DNA from: Ceratothoa steindachneri
Taxonomy: Eukaryota; Arthropoda; Malacostraca; Isopoda; Cymothoidae
Direction: 5' to 3'
Length of the DNA: 64,000 nt
Assembly (NCBI GenBank): GCA_963969495.1
Contig: OZ018337.1
Span: forward strand, 85,906,777-85,970,776
Below are positions 11,800 to 23,343 of the stretch, piece by piece. Every line of letters begins with the position of its first letter. Within the stretch, counting starts at the first letter, position 1. A program made the position numbers and the translations under genes. The notes beneath the pieces were generated by a model. That model saw only the letters and a list, made by a program, of their open reading frames with translations. It made no database searches and was not told the origin of the DNA.

Positions 11800-14688
11800 C
11801 ACGTAGTGTCTAAATAATGTGAGGATGTGGGAGGTTGTTTTTTACAGATAAATGCATGAAAAGAACACAATCTGAGATTAAGGATTAGGAACATGGAAGT
11901 TACCATTCGTAATATAGAGAGATGGTAGGAATACCTTTAAACCTGAACTTGCTCATGAACAATAAAGACAGAAAAGATGAGTAAGTATATCGCCATTCAC
12001 AATATTCGTTCTAGCCCTGAGACATCATTTTCTCATCACACCCGATTACTTTATTTTGTGCCTTTTATCAATATTATCGTCAGATTTTTATCACTTTTCG
12101 AGGTTAATATCAATGCCTGAATTATTCTTTTATTTTCTGACAATGGAAATTTAAATTTAAAGATATTACCGTTTTTCTTAACGCTATTATTAGGACTTCG
12201 TTCAACTTTTCTTTAAGCTGTTTTGAAGGAGGAATACATACATTTTAAATTTGATGACAGATCTTTGACAAACTTCACTAAAGCTTTCAAGTTTATTCAA
12301 TAATCTGATGTTAGTTTATCCTAAAACATCTTCAACGTTTTCACCATTCTCTTTTTTTTTTTATTTATAACTCTTCTTTCTGGTAATCTTCATCTGAGTG
12401 AAATGCTGTTAATACGTAAACATGGATTATATGTAGTGATTAAGTATTCGATATTTTAATCAGGGGTTTGATTAATATAATGGATATTTTAATCTCCCCT
12501 AAATATTTCTACGCTCCTGCTGATTAGAAATCTCATATCAATAGTTGTGTATTTTATTTTACGATGAATTAGAGTATGAGAACACCTTTCAAAGGTACGA
12601 GTATAGTTTCCTGTACACGTATTCCTGCTCAGTCGCTCTTATATAGCAGTTATCTTTGGAGAATGTAAAACTTCATTAGAGCCTCGGTTGGTTTATCGGT
12701 TGACCACTTTATATATTTTATATTTTCTTGATGCCATCAAATGAATGTAATATTCGTGGTTGTCTACGATGTTGCCTAGTAATTTTTGGACGGCATGTAC
12801 TAATAATAGATATTTGTTTTTTATTATTTTCCGATTTAAATATTATCTCAGCTGCATTTTTCTTATTGTTTCCTAAATATTCAATTCTCATTACTTAATA
12901 ATCAATGTTTGAATTAGTAATCATGGTTCTCATAACTCATAAAGTTGAGCAAATCTAGTTATTAGCAGTTTCATATATTTGCCAGTTCATTAGAGACATT
13001 CATATTGTTTTTAAAGTTCAATATTAGCCAGATTAGTTATTAATAAACGTTGTATGTTAATATTTACTAATAAATTGTTATTTAATCCTTCATTATTATA
13101 GATCTTTTATTAGGACGTAATTTAGCTATATTACTGAAGGTTTGACGCACAGCTAATAATCTCTACCCTATGAACGCTGCTTTCTCGTTGGATCTTTATC
13201 CAGTTGTTCCTAAGCTCAACTCTCGAATTATTTCAGTTTCCTTTCAAAATATCAGACCTTCAGAGTTAGAATATATTTTTTATCTTATTCTTCAAAGGCT
13301 CTTAATTATTTTGTTCCAAATCAGGAGCATTTGTTTGCTTTTTAATCCTGTCTATTGAAAATTTGTAAAATAAAACCTTGTAAATAAGAAATATCAAAAG
13401 AGAATGGGAGAATGATGAATAATATCATCTTTACTCGACGAGTTTCCTTACTCGCTGCCGAGCAAGTCACCCTACAATGTGTTCATTGATCGATCTCTCA
13501 AGTTTCGTACGTTACTCCTAACACTCAATGAATTCTCCCTTACAGTTTCATATACGTCTTCCGTTTCGTCTATTTCGGTATAAATATACGCAGTTTGTGA
13601 TTTCTTTGATCTAACAATTTTGCAGTTCTTCAGAAAATGTGTCCTTCACATTTTAATTTAAAACCCCCTGTATTTTATGTTAATTACTTTGCCGCGTAAA
13701 GGAGATAGACGTTCTTAGATAACGAAATTTTCTAATTGCAATAAATTTGGGGATCAATTCTAAAAGTTGTATTTTTAGCATCACGTTTGATCGTTATTTA
13801 TCCCATTGAAAATTCCAATCAAATTATGAACGCTAGAAGGAGATTTTGTTGAAAAAGAACAACACAAACAATAAGACGAAAAAAAGAAAAGTAAAATGCC
13901 AAAACCAGGTGAAATAACATATATTTCATATAACTGGATTTGTAGATGAAAAGGCTATATCCTCCTACCGCCACAGTTCCAGCGAACAGGCGAAAGACTT
14001 TATTTAAATTACATTAGAGTCATTTAATTTAACTTGGGGATAAATACAAATATCCTTCCGAGGAAAACACAGAATGACCATTAGATCTCTTAAAATTAAC
14101 CTAAACATGCCTAAACTTGAGATAAAGGATTACTGAGGCCAGAAAGGCATGGGCGTAGTCATATAAAGTCTCGTTTATTTAAAAAAAACATTAATTTGAA
14201 ATACATTCTGAAGTAAGACGATGATACTGTCAGGAAAGCTTTACATTTTTGCAGCTATGTGATGTGGCCTGATGAAATGGAAATGAAAATGAGTTCTTCG
14301 GCGTAGAAGATGTCAGGTATGTTTGCTGACATAGTGGTGGGAGAACTCGAGTAAAGCAAAAATAAGAGTTTATTAATGACAATCGCAGTCGCCAAACCTC
14401 AATGAAAAAGATATTTCATTTCATGAAGTGAAGATCCGCACCAATTAAAGACAGCCCATAATATCGACCAATTTGAGTGCTTTTGTAAAGAAGAGTGGGA
14501 ATAAATTTCATCAGAACCTTCTTTGAATCTAATCTAAACTATAATAATCATTTGAAGAATTATTAAGCAAAAAGGGACTTCTATTGGCTATTAGCTATTA
14601 AATTGTATTTGTAATGAATACAACTTTTCGTTTCAAATATTTATGAAAATTGCGAATTATACTTTCACTTTTCTAACTTATTAAAATA
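11800..14688. other. Unassigned AT-rich sequence
   Basis: No gene, RNA or element recognised. The open frame at 13170-13358 has no recognisable content. Confidence 0.45.
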
Positions 14689-15910
14689 GTGTGGGTGTGT
14701 TTCATAATACATTCGTTCCTATCCATCGGAATTTCGATAATTTTCAATGGATATTTCATAATCTATTGCACAAATGCTAGGCTATTAGAACGGGTATGAA
14801 TAGTCTCACTAACATATTCCTTTTAGTTTTAGGAGCCTATCTGGCCACTGCTCACTGTAGAATGGATAAAGACTCAGCAATTTGGTGGAATTACTAAAGA
14901 AACATGAAATAACGGTGAAGATCAACCATGGTATCAGAGTGATCCATAGAATCCATAACTGATTTGCTAACATACATTCAATCTTGATTAGAAATACAAA
15001 GCTGTATTAAAGGGATGTTGGTGACAAAGGTGATAGAGACCAGATTAAGAAATGTGAGAGTGTCTAATCTCGCAAAAAGTATAAATGGTTTTCTTTAATC
15101 AGAAATCTAACAAATGATCTGGGTCAATAAATCTTCGAAATTTCTTCTAGCAAATTTTCGGGACAAGTATAAAATATAGAATGAAATTGTATAATTCTAA
15201 GTCCATTTAATAGACACGAGAGAAGTAAATTATAATTTAAGCACCATACATCTTTTTCTACAAAGCTAGGTCCCATTGGACCACAATACTTAATAAACAC
15301 GTACTTCTTGCAGGGAAACTTCCTTCTTTGAAATATATATTAAAGACTTTAAGAAACACTTGGGATCTACTTATGAGATTCAGATAATGAGATATTTCCA
15401 TTCGTTCTTACACCTTCACAAGTCTCGAGATCTATTCATGTCAAACATGGCAAAATATTTCGGGTAAGATGAAGAAATTGAGGGAATTTAAGACTATTTT
15501 GAGCCACATTTCATTATAATTCATCCCAAAATTTATTTTTGTTTGGATTTGAATTTTGAGGTAGATTTTGACTTGAAAAATACGCCAAGATTTTTATCCG
15601 TCGGTATTTTTATAATTGGTTTAAAGCGTCTTTCCCTTGATCCTTGGATCTATGTCAATATACAACAGCCGTTAAAATACGTAGAATTATCAACGAGTAA
15701 GTAAAAAATATTAAAGAAACAAAAATTGATTAACAGGTAGATAAAGAGGGTTGAGACGTTTTGCCTAATCAAATTATAAAGCAAGAGTTAATGGCCTTTA
15801 GAGGACAAATAAATAATTATTTCTAACGTCTACACTGACCATAATTCAAAGGGGTCTAACTTGAAGTTGTTCGTTATATATAATGTATATATAGAGATAC
15901 GTAGAAACAT
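14689..15910 (+). repeat. Unclassified interspersed repeat, copy 1
   Basis: About 1.2 kb that matches the reverse complement of 37839-39141. Matches are clear at both ends and in blocks between, for example around 14860-15020 (GCTCACTGTAGAATGGATAA, then CAGCAATTTGGTGGAATTAC) and 15700-15860 (GTTCGTTATATATAATGTAT). Homology stops abruptly near 14689 and 15910. One end reads ATGTGTGG and the other ATGTGTCT in copy 2, hinting at short terminal inverted repeats. No coding capacity is visible, so a non-autonomous DNA transposon is likely, but the class is undetermined. Confidence 0.7.
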
Positions 15911-16267
15911 GAACATTTCTTCATATTTCTTCCCTATCGTTCAGCTATATCATAAATTTCAAATAGTAACTGCATTTTAATTGAAATCAAATATTATTTA
16001 AGTTAATGCACTACATCTCTACCAAGAAATAGAGCAATATTACTTTCCTTGACTTATTTCAACATCATACCATTGCCTCTTAAATCACCTAATAATTCAT
16101 CACGCTAGCCAGATATATCCGAGAAATGTTGGCAGAGATTCAAGACTCAAGATAAATCTGCCCTGCACCACAATCCAGCTCTTTCATAACATCATTATGA
16201 ATGGAATCATTGATGTTGGTGAGACAGATCTTCTTACAAATCAGAAATATAGGCGATTAAAGGGGAT
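15911..16267. other. Unassigned AT-rich flank of the BEL element
   Basis: Nothing recognised. It ends in GAAT (16268-16271), the left target duplication of the BEL insertion. Confidence 0.5.
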
Positions 16268-16271
16268 GAAT

Positions 16272-16584
16272 TTTGGTTAATTGAAGTTAACTGCTATATA
16301 AAGAAAGAATAACAACGACACCCACCTCAGAAAAAGAATGTAATAGGCCGCTTGTCGAAGAATTCTTCCTTTCGCTAGAATACCTTCAATGTTCGTTTGA
16401 ACTACGCAACGTAATCTTCCGTTCTTCTTCCTCCTGCCAGCCGGCTCCGTCTTCACCACCACTTTTTGTATCGGTGCTCTCCACATAGATTAAATGAAAA
16501 CACCGTGTCAAAAAGGTAAGGAGCCGGATAGGAAAAGAAGAGAGGTGGGTGTCCGTAATACTTTATAGTGAAAAATATTCCAAA
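16272..16584 (-). repeat. BEL 3' LTR
   Basis: 313 bp, aligned along its whole length to 23028-23339. Immediately outside it on the pol side (16585-16597, minus strand) is the purine-rich CTGATGGGGAGTG, a fitting polypurine tract for plus-strand priming. Confidence 0.93.
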
Positions 16585-17031
16585 CACTCCCCATCAGGAA
16601 ATTAAACTGATAAACACAGTTTAACAGTTTAATATTTAATACTAATACTATTTACATTTTATATTACATAGCATATCTATGATATGCAAATAAATCTTTA
16701 TCAAAGGAAAAGCAACTCCCTGAGAGATAAATTTTGTTTAGTCCCCCAGCGACCTACCCTCTCCCTTGTTTAAATATTTCTTCATCAACAATATTTGATT
16801 TTAAATTTACAAATAGTGTGTATATATTTTAGAAGATTTAAAAGTCTTTCAAATATTAAATTTATGGGATATCTTTTTTCCTTAATACATATAAGTTTTT
16901 ATTTGTTTATAAGTTCATGTGTCTGCAGTATTTACTGTATAAAGTCTAAATGTTAACACATTTTTAAAGATTATAAATATAAAGCTATCTTGGAAAGTTT
17001 CATACATAAATAAACTAAGTTATTCTGAAAG
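16585..17031 (-). other. BEL 3' untranslated region
   Basis: About 450 bp of AT-rich sequence between the pol stop and the 3' LTR. No further open frame (no env) is seen. It ends in the polypurine tract beside the LTR. Confidence 0.75.
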
Positions 17032-18055
17032 TTAAAGTTGATCAGACTTTAACCATTCATCCATTCTTTCTTTAAATTTTACTGCAGCTTTTCTGCTAGG
17101 TCGAGAAGCTGAAACAACATTCTCACTAGCAATAATTTCATCAGGATCCGCTTCAACACCAGAAAGAGTTTCTTGACTACCTAACTGCTGCTGACCGTCC
17201 TCACTATCTAATTCCAACGGATACAGATTAGTTACTGAAGTAGTTACAATATTATTATCATGTTTTAAAACTTTAACCACACGAATTAAATTGTCTTCAC
17301 CTGGGAGCACTTCTACTATTTTGCCAATACTCCAGTATGGGCGAGGTTTAATTGGATTTTTAATAAGTACCACAGAACCTACATATAAATATTTATTATT
17401 TCCCTTATAACAATCTACAAGCGAGAATGAATTACTATGTTTATTTCTTAAAGAAAGAAGATAATCAGTATACCATTCCTTTTGAAATCTGTTAACTATT
17501 ACATCTCTTAACTCAAGAGAGTTTAATAAATTGTCTCTAATTTCTTCTGAATCAATATTGCTATCAATAAATTCTTCAGAAAAAATTAATGATGGGAAAG
17601 ATACTCGGCATGGCACGAGATGATTAGGAGTGATTACCTTTATACTATTCTCTTTATCCCTATATGTTAAAGGACGGTTGTTTATGGCCAGTTGAATATC
17701 TGAAAGGGCTGTTATAAAATTAGATTCCTTTACAATTGATCTTCCAAAAGTTTTATATATGCATTGTTTTACAGTTTTAATGAGTCTCTCCCAACTGGCC
17801 CCAAACCAAGGAGAATATGCTGGGATTGTCTTATGCACTAAGTTATATTTAACAAATTTTTCTTGAAAAATATCTGAAGCAATGAGATTTGATAAAAGTG
17901 ATGTGCTTGAAGTAAATGACCTTGCATTATCTGAATACAAAACTTTTGCAGACCATATCTATTAAAAAATCGGACAAAAGCCATAATAAATTCTTCCACA
18001 GACATATTGTTTACAATTTCTAAATGAATGGCTCTTGAATTCATACATGTGAAAA
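17032..18055 (-). pseudogene. pol: BEL pol: integrase C-half
   Basis: Continues in a second frame (CMNSRAIHLEIVNNMS..., from about 18055) to about 17947, where a single-base loss moves it into a third frame that stays open to the stop at 17032. That last frame carries the second catalytic Asp (YSDNARSF), the Glu (PWFGASWERLIKTVK) and INNRPLTY. The BEL-type C-terminal domain follows (PRPYWSIGKIVEVLPGED..., the DUF5641-like fold), and then an acidic and basic tail. Integrase joins the cDNA ends to the target and makes the short duplication seen at the borders. Confidence 0.92.
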
Positions 18056-19162
18056 GTAATATATATATATTTTATGTTTGTTACCAGAAAAATCAGAAGC
18101 GAAGAAATGTCCAGTAAAATCTATGCCAGTATGCTCAAAGGGATTAACAAAGTTAACTCTATCTTTAGGAAGAGAAGGTGTAGCTGGGGCATGGAAATTG
18201 CTAGAATTGTATTTATGGCATAAAATACAATTTTTCAATACTTTCTTTACTGCTTGTCTAACTTTAAGGACCCAAAAACCAGTTTGTCTAAGATGATTAA
18301 CAGTGGAATCCACACCCAAATGCTTGCAGGAAAGATGGGAATTTCTTATGATTAATGTTGTTAAATGATGTTGATCACTAAGACTGATTGGGTTTACTGC
18401 ATTATAACTTAAAAGTAAATTCTTGGACATCCTTCCTTTAGATCTAAGAATACCATTACCATCTAGGAACAGGTTGAGATTTTTAACAAGAATGGGTACA
18501 TTTTTATAAGAGGTAGGAAAATTTTGAAGAAATTTAATTTCTTCTGCAAAACAAACACTCTGCATTTGTTTAATAAGAAACACAAAGCTTAATTCTTTAA
18601 TTTCTGCTACATTTATTACCAATTTTTTAAACATTTTAACAGCTGTTAACACCTTTGAAGTTACTGATATTAATTTGGTATATGAAGAAAATTTATTTAA
18701 GTCAATAACTTGAGTATCTTCTGCCACAGGTAGTACGACAGGAGAAGACTGTTCATCTATAGAACAACTTCCCTCCTTAAATGGAGCTGGAAGACAACCT
18801 AACTGACCTTTAGGCCAATCTTTCACAGGTAAGGTAATCCAAATAGGACCATTAAGCCACATAGACACCTGATTGCGAAACTTGGAAATAGACACAACTC
18901 TAGTTAAATTATCAGCTATATTATGTTCAGAAGGAACATACTTAAAGGACAGGAGAATGTTTCTCTTTTCTAGCCTGTTTTGGAATATTTCCATATCCTT
19001 TAACTTATTATTTACAAAAATATTCTTTTTCATAGCTCTTCCAGTCAAGGTCCAAGCAAGAGCTACCTGACTGTCAGTAATATTTTCAACATTAAGATTG
19101 AAATTTGAATCACTCACAATTGTATCAATACACTTTATAGCCCAAAAAATTGCCAACAATTC
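18056..19162 (-). pseudogene. pol: BEL pol: RNase H and integrase N-half
   Basis: In frame with the preceding piece beyond the TGA. Early residues hold DSQVAL (RNase H acidic residue) and SEHNIADNLTR. A spacer follows, then the integrase zinc-binding HHCC module (SHLSCKHLGVDSTVNHLRQTGFW ... CILCHKY, shown in parts) and the first catalytic Asp (HTGIDFTG). The frame is lost in a (TA)n tract (about 18058-18071), where a 2-base length change sends it to a stop at 18041. Confidence 0.9.
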
Positions 19163-19165
19163 TAA

Positions 19166-19594
19166 TCATGGCAATGTTTTGAAGGGCAATGGAGTTAATT
19201 TAAATTTACTGAAGAGCAACTTAGAATTTCCATTTTTGACACAATAAATTGAAAAACCATAAGCTTGTTTTGAGGCATCAGTAAAAGTAATTAAGGAGCA
19301 TGGTAGATCATCGTTGGCAACTTTGCGGGATACAGAAATATTTTCTTGACCAAGATACTTGTTGAATTTAGTGGCATAATGCTGCCATTCAGATAAAATT
19401 TCTTCTGGAAGTTCTTGATCCCAAGAATATTTATTGGTGCCTAACTTCCTTATAAAAAGTTTTGCTTCAACTAATAGAGGGAAAATAAATCCTATAGGAT
19501 CAAACACAGATGATACAGAACTGACTATTTGTCTCTTGGTATTACACTTAGGATCTACATGATTTACTTTAAGAGACATTTTATCCTCCTCAGG
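19166..19594 (-). pseudogene. pol: BEL pol: RT thumb to RNase H start
   Basis: Same frame as the RT, between the stops at 19595-19597 and 19163-19165. It carries SSVFDPIGFIFPLLVEAKLF, the usual BEL connection, and TFTDASKQAYG, the first catalytic Asp block of the RNase H domain. It stops right before LELLAIFWAIK, a block that in BEL elements continues the same polypeptide. The TGA there is consistent with a C-to-T change at a CpG. Confidence 0.9.
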
Positions 19595-20424
19595 TTAAAA
19601 GACATATCCCAATACTTTGGATTCGTTAGTAGTTAAAGTTTTCTCACCTGTGTCAAATTGGTTGACAACATCATTAGCATTGCTACACCACTCTCTAAGT
19701 AATAATCCTGCCCCTGACATGGTACTGGACACTGTATGTCCAATCTTAATCAGAGTATCTTTTTCCCTATTAGTTAATATGAGGTTATCTACATAAAATT
19801 TATGTTGTATAATGTCTCTAACAATGACATTATTACAGTTCTGGGCATGATGATATAAGACATAATTTAATATAAAGGGTGAACAGATCAATCCAAATAT
19901 AATGGGGAAATAACGGAAATAATGAAATTTATTATTATAATACACAACAAAACTAAAACAGTTCTTGTCACTATCCTTATTTAATTTAATATTGAGAAAG
20001 GCTTTTGCAATATCTGCCAACAACACATAATGATTGGTCCTAAAGTACATGAATAAACTTAACAAGTCATTCAGCATGTCAGTACCTGTATAAACAGCTT
20101 CATTTAGTGAAGGACTGTTTTTAACTTTTAAAGATGCATTAAAGACTGGGCGAATTTTTGTATGGTTAACTAATGGATCTTTCCTTATGATGGGTCTGTG
20201 AGGTATCCATTTATGGTCATCTGGATTGGGAGGTTCCTTAAGTTCCTCTATTATACCTAATTTAAGTTGTTCCTGGAATACTTCAAAATAATTTGAATCT
20301 AAAGGACCATTCTTACTGGACACCTTTCTAGCAATAATTTTGGCTAAGTTATAATTTGATGGGACTTTATCCAACACATCTCTGTGCCAAGGTATATCTA
20401 TATAATAATGCCCATTTATAAAAC
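19595..20424 (-). pseudogene. pol: BEL pol: reverse transcriptase
   Basis: After the frameshift the frame continues with GHYYIDIPWHRDV and the BEL RT: HRPIIRKDP...KIRPVFNAS, ADIAKAFLNIKL (first catalytic Asp), FGLICSPFILNYVLYHH and KFYVDNLILT. The last is the YxDD box with Asn in place of the second Asp. I cannot tell whether YVDN is a lineage variant or a lesion. The frame ends at TAA 19595-19597 after ESKVLGYVF, but the same frame reopens at once, so this is a single nonsense mutation inside pol. Confidence 0.92.
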
Positions 20425-21473
20425 TGTATTGAATTTTTAAAGTTTTCCACTTCTTTCTCATAATATAGGGAAGTATTTTCTTGCCTAATACCTATGGTTT
20501 TTAGGGAATACAAGTTTTCCAGATTAAGTTCTACATCTGAATTAGGAAATGCCTCAGACATAGGGGAGAAATAGTTTGATTTAGGATTTAATACAAAATT
20601 AACTGCATTATTATACTGTTTAGGTACTTTAACTTCTGTATTCACAGAAGAGGACTTTTGAAGAGACTTTATTAAAGGTCTGACCTTTCTCTTAACTTTT
20701 CTCTTTTCAGGGATGTCAGCCTGACAAGAGACATCATGGCGGACAGGACAAGAGGGATCAGCAGATTCTTTTTTATGTATATTAGACAAATTGGTCAAGT
20801 CAGCAAAATTTCCAAAGTTTCCTCCCTTTATATAGGGTGATTCTACTTGGTTAGAGACATTAATTTTATAAGAAATAGGCAAAGAAAAATCATGGTTTGG
20901 CAGATCCTTGGTATTACTACAATGTTGAAATTTCTTATTGGAAATGGTAGCAGTCAGGGATTCAATAGATCCAATGGGTATAAATCCATTTGATATTCGA
21001 AGCATCCTAGCTCCATTCAAATTTTGTAACTCAAAAAAACTGAAATGTTGCAAAATATCATTGCCTAAAATTCCACAAATATGGATTAAATCATTATGGT
21101 GATTTGGTATATTTTTACTCAGAGGGAAATCCATAAGTTTAAGCTTGTCTAAAGTTGAAGAGATACCTTTTACAGTCAGATTTAAATTTAGATTTGGTAC
21201 ACAAAAAAAATTTACTTGAGCTTTATCCGAGCTGGGTAAGATAATGGAAGTATCAAAGGAATAACCTTGGATGGACTTATTAATGCCCAGGCTAATTATA
21301 GGCCTTGCAATTGCTGTAGCTTTTACACCATACTTTTGAAGTTGGCTATAATCTATTATTGATAACTGAGCCCCACTATCAAGAAGAAAAGGCATTCTCT
21401 GAAAACCTGTAGGAGTTTGAAAAAACAAGGATAACACTGGATTTGCAATATCCGCCTTTGATCCAACGGTTAG
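20418..21473 (-). pseudogene. pol: BEL pol: aspartic protease and linker
   Basis: Open in the gag frame directly after the gag stop; the first Met-like codon is at 21437. An aspartic protease is visible at about residues 17-30 (PFLLDSGAQLSIID, catalytic DSG), with a second motif GILGNDIL around residue 125 matching the conserved ILG.D strand-helix. A basic, low-complexity linker follows, and then the RT-proximal ..ENLYSLKTIGIRQE segment. The frame is lost in the run of four T's (minus strand; 20420-20423 on plus), where the downstream RT is in another frame. The tail of the old frame (to 20367) is out-of-frame read-on. The enzyme would have cut Gag-Pol during particle maturation. Confidence 0.9.
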
Positions 21474-22835
21474 TCATTTGTCACCTCCTTCCCCCTTCAC
21501 AGTTTTTGCAGAAGAAAGTGACAGAAGCATGGAAGGACACATTGGGGTTACATGAGTTGAGGTATGGCAACTTTTACATGAAAAAGGTAACCTACTATTA
21601 ATACCTGAACAAGCACTCTCTCTATGATTTAGGCTAAGACATCTGCTACACATCCCAAGTTCAACAGCTCTTTTGGACCTGCTTTTAAAATTGGAATACT
21701 TTTTACAATGTATTGACGAATGATTAGTCAACTGACAAAATTTACACCCAAGTGGTTTATTCTCAACATGAGTGTCAAAATGCACATAAGTTTTATTATC
21801 CTTTTTGGTGAACTCAACAGGTCGGTTAGAAACAGACCTATCACTTTTGACTACATTACCATCCCTTTTGGTCTCAAAAGATTTTACACATTCTCTAGGT
21901 TTAATCAGTTTATAAATAGATGAAGCATGTGAAAAAATAAGAGCAGCTGATGGAAAGTTATTTTGTACCTTCCTACATAATTCTTTAAGGAAAGGTGAAA
22001 ACAGTTTAGCTCTGACAATATTACTTAAGAGAACTGACCCTGAAGAACCTTCCTCGGTAAATTTTAGACCAAATTTCTTTAGTTCAAGAGTTTTTGCTTT
22101 AAGATACGAGATGAGTTCCATGTTCATTTCAAGATTAGTACAAGGACTCCAAGTAATAATTTGGGTTAGGGTTTCATTAATCAGTAAATCCTGGTCAAAG
22201 AATTCTTCCTCTAAAATGGTCCAAGCAGCTTCAAAGTTTTCATCTGCTATGGGAAGATTCTCAATTAATGACAAAGACCTATCTTTAAGATATGCCTTGA
22301 GGTAAACTAACTTGACCGAGTTCTTCAAACCTTTAACACTATTAATGGCATTAAAAAAAGAAGCCTTAAATCTAAAAAACTCAAATGGGTCTTGCTCATT
22401 TTTTCCAAAGGAGGTAATTTTGAGTTCAGGCAACTGAACTTTAAAACCTGGTATAGACTGAGAAGTGGAGATGGGGTTATTATGACTGCTACTACTGGTA
22501 TTGCTGCTAGGAGAATTTGTTTCCATTAATTTAGATTCTAGAGTGCTGATACAGGATAGTATTCCATCATTGTAGTCAGTATCCAGCTCTGACAATTCTT
22601 CCAGCTCAACATCTATTGCCTCTTCCCCTAGCTCTTCTAAGGAAGTAATGTACAAATAGTCGGCATTTTAAGCTTTCTTAAGAGCCTCAAACTTTTCCTG
22701 AATGAGGGCTATTATATTTTTGAGGTATTGAGGGGTCAGGCTTTCTTCGGGTTTTTTGAGGACATTCCTAGTTATTTTAGTTAGGGAAATTTTTATGAAC
22801 CTCAACTCCTCCTTGGTTGGTACTTTTATAGACAT
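21474..22835 (-). pseudogene. gag: BEL gag, one internal stop
   Basis: Likely start is ATG at 22833-22835 (MSIKVPTKEE...); the frame is open upstream to 22919 but that part is hydrophobic leader sequence. An in-frame TAA at 22668-22670 splits the first 55 codons from the rest. The remainder has a Ser-rich linker, the helical BEL Gag core (...KNEQDPFEFFRFKASFF..., ...YLKAYLKDRSLSLIENLP...) and, near the C terminus, three perfect C-x2-C-x4-H-x4-C zinc knuckles (CKFCQLTNHSSIHC, CSRCLSLNHRESAC, CKSCHTSTHVTPMC) for RNA packaging. It ends at TGA 21474-21476, in frame with the protease that follows. Gag would form the cytoplasmic virus-like particle. Confidence 0.92.
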
Positions 22836-23027
22836 ATTAAATATAATAGCGCACAAAAATACAAAGATTATACACACAAAATAATACACAAAAATTGGAC
22901 AAGGGAAAGGATCTGCCAAGAAATCAAAATGGAAACTTTGCTGATGGGGAATGTTTGGTTATGGTGCAGCAATCTTAATCCTAACAAGGAAATAGGATGC
23001 TGCAATAAGTTGAATTCTTCGACTTAA
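22836..23027 (-). other. BEL 5' leader
   Basis: About 190 bp between the 5' LTR and the gag ATG. The first bases after the LTR read TTAAGTCGAAGAATTCAAC on the minus strand, the expected place for a primer-binding site; I cannot assign a tRNA. Upstream in-frame codons (to 22919) encode a hydrophobic run that is unlike Gag and probably untranslated. Confidence 0.6.
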
Positions 23028-23339
23028 TTTGGTTAATTGAAGTTAACTGCTATATAAAGAAAGAATAACAACGACACCCACCTCAAAAAAGAATGTAATA
23101 GGCCGCTTTTCGAAGAATTCTTCCTTTCGCTAGAATACCTTCAATGTTCGTTTGAACTACGCAACGTAATCTTCCGTTCTTCTTCCTTCTGCCAGCCGGC
23201 TCCGTCTTCACCTCCGCTTTTTGTATCGGTGCTCTTCACATAGATTAAATGAAAACATCGTGTCAAAAAGGTAAGGAGCCGGATAGGAAAAGAAGAGAGG
23301 TGGGTGTCCGTAATACTTTATAGTGAAAAATATTCCAAA
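23028..23339 (-). repeat. BEL 5' LTR
   Basis: 312 bp. On the minus strand it begins TTTGGAATATTTTTC and ends TTAACCAAA, so the ends form the short inverted repeat TTTGG/CCAAA (a TGG...CCA core). It differs from the other LTR by about six substitutions and one single-base gap, all transitions or simple changes. A TATAAAG motif lies about 20 bases inside the start on the minus strand; whether it is used is unknown. The leader that follows (towards 22836) should hold the primer site, but I could not match it to a tRNA. Confidence 0.93.
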
Positions 23340-23343
23340 GAAT

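Larger units (their letters stand above)
16272..23339 (-). mobile_element. Full-length, disabled BEL/Pao LTR retrotransposon
   Basis: 7068 bp bounded by GAAT (16268-16271 and 23340-23343), a 4-bp target duplication. Two near-identical LTRs flank minus-strand gag, protease, RT, RNase H and integrase in the BEL/Pao order. Superfamily evidence is direct: three CCHC knuckles in Gag, an LLDSGA protease, the HNIADNLTR end of RNase H, an integrase with YSDNARSF and PWFGASWERLIKTVK, and a BEL-type C-terminal domain. Gag and pol share one frame as in most BEL elements. The frame is broken by stops at 22668-22670, 21474-21476, 19595-19597 and 19163-19165, and by frameshifts near 20420, 18060 and 17947. 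No env-like frame follows integrase. Confidence 0.95.

Noticed and set aside
16585..17031. An env-like gene after BEL integrase
   Set aside because: Only about 450 bp of AT-rich non-coding sequence separates the pol stop from the 3' LTR.
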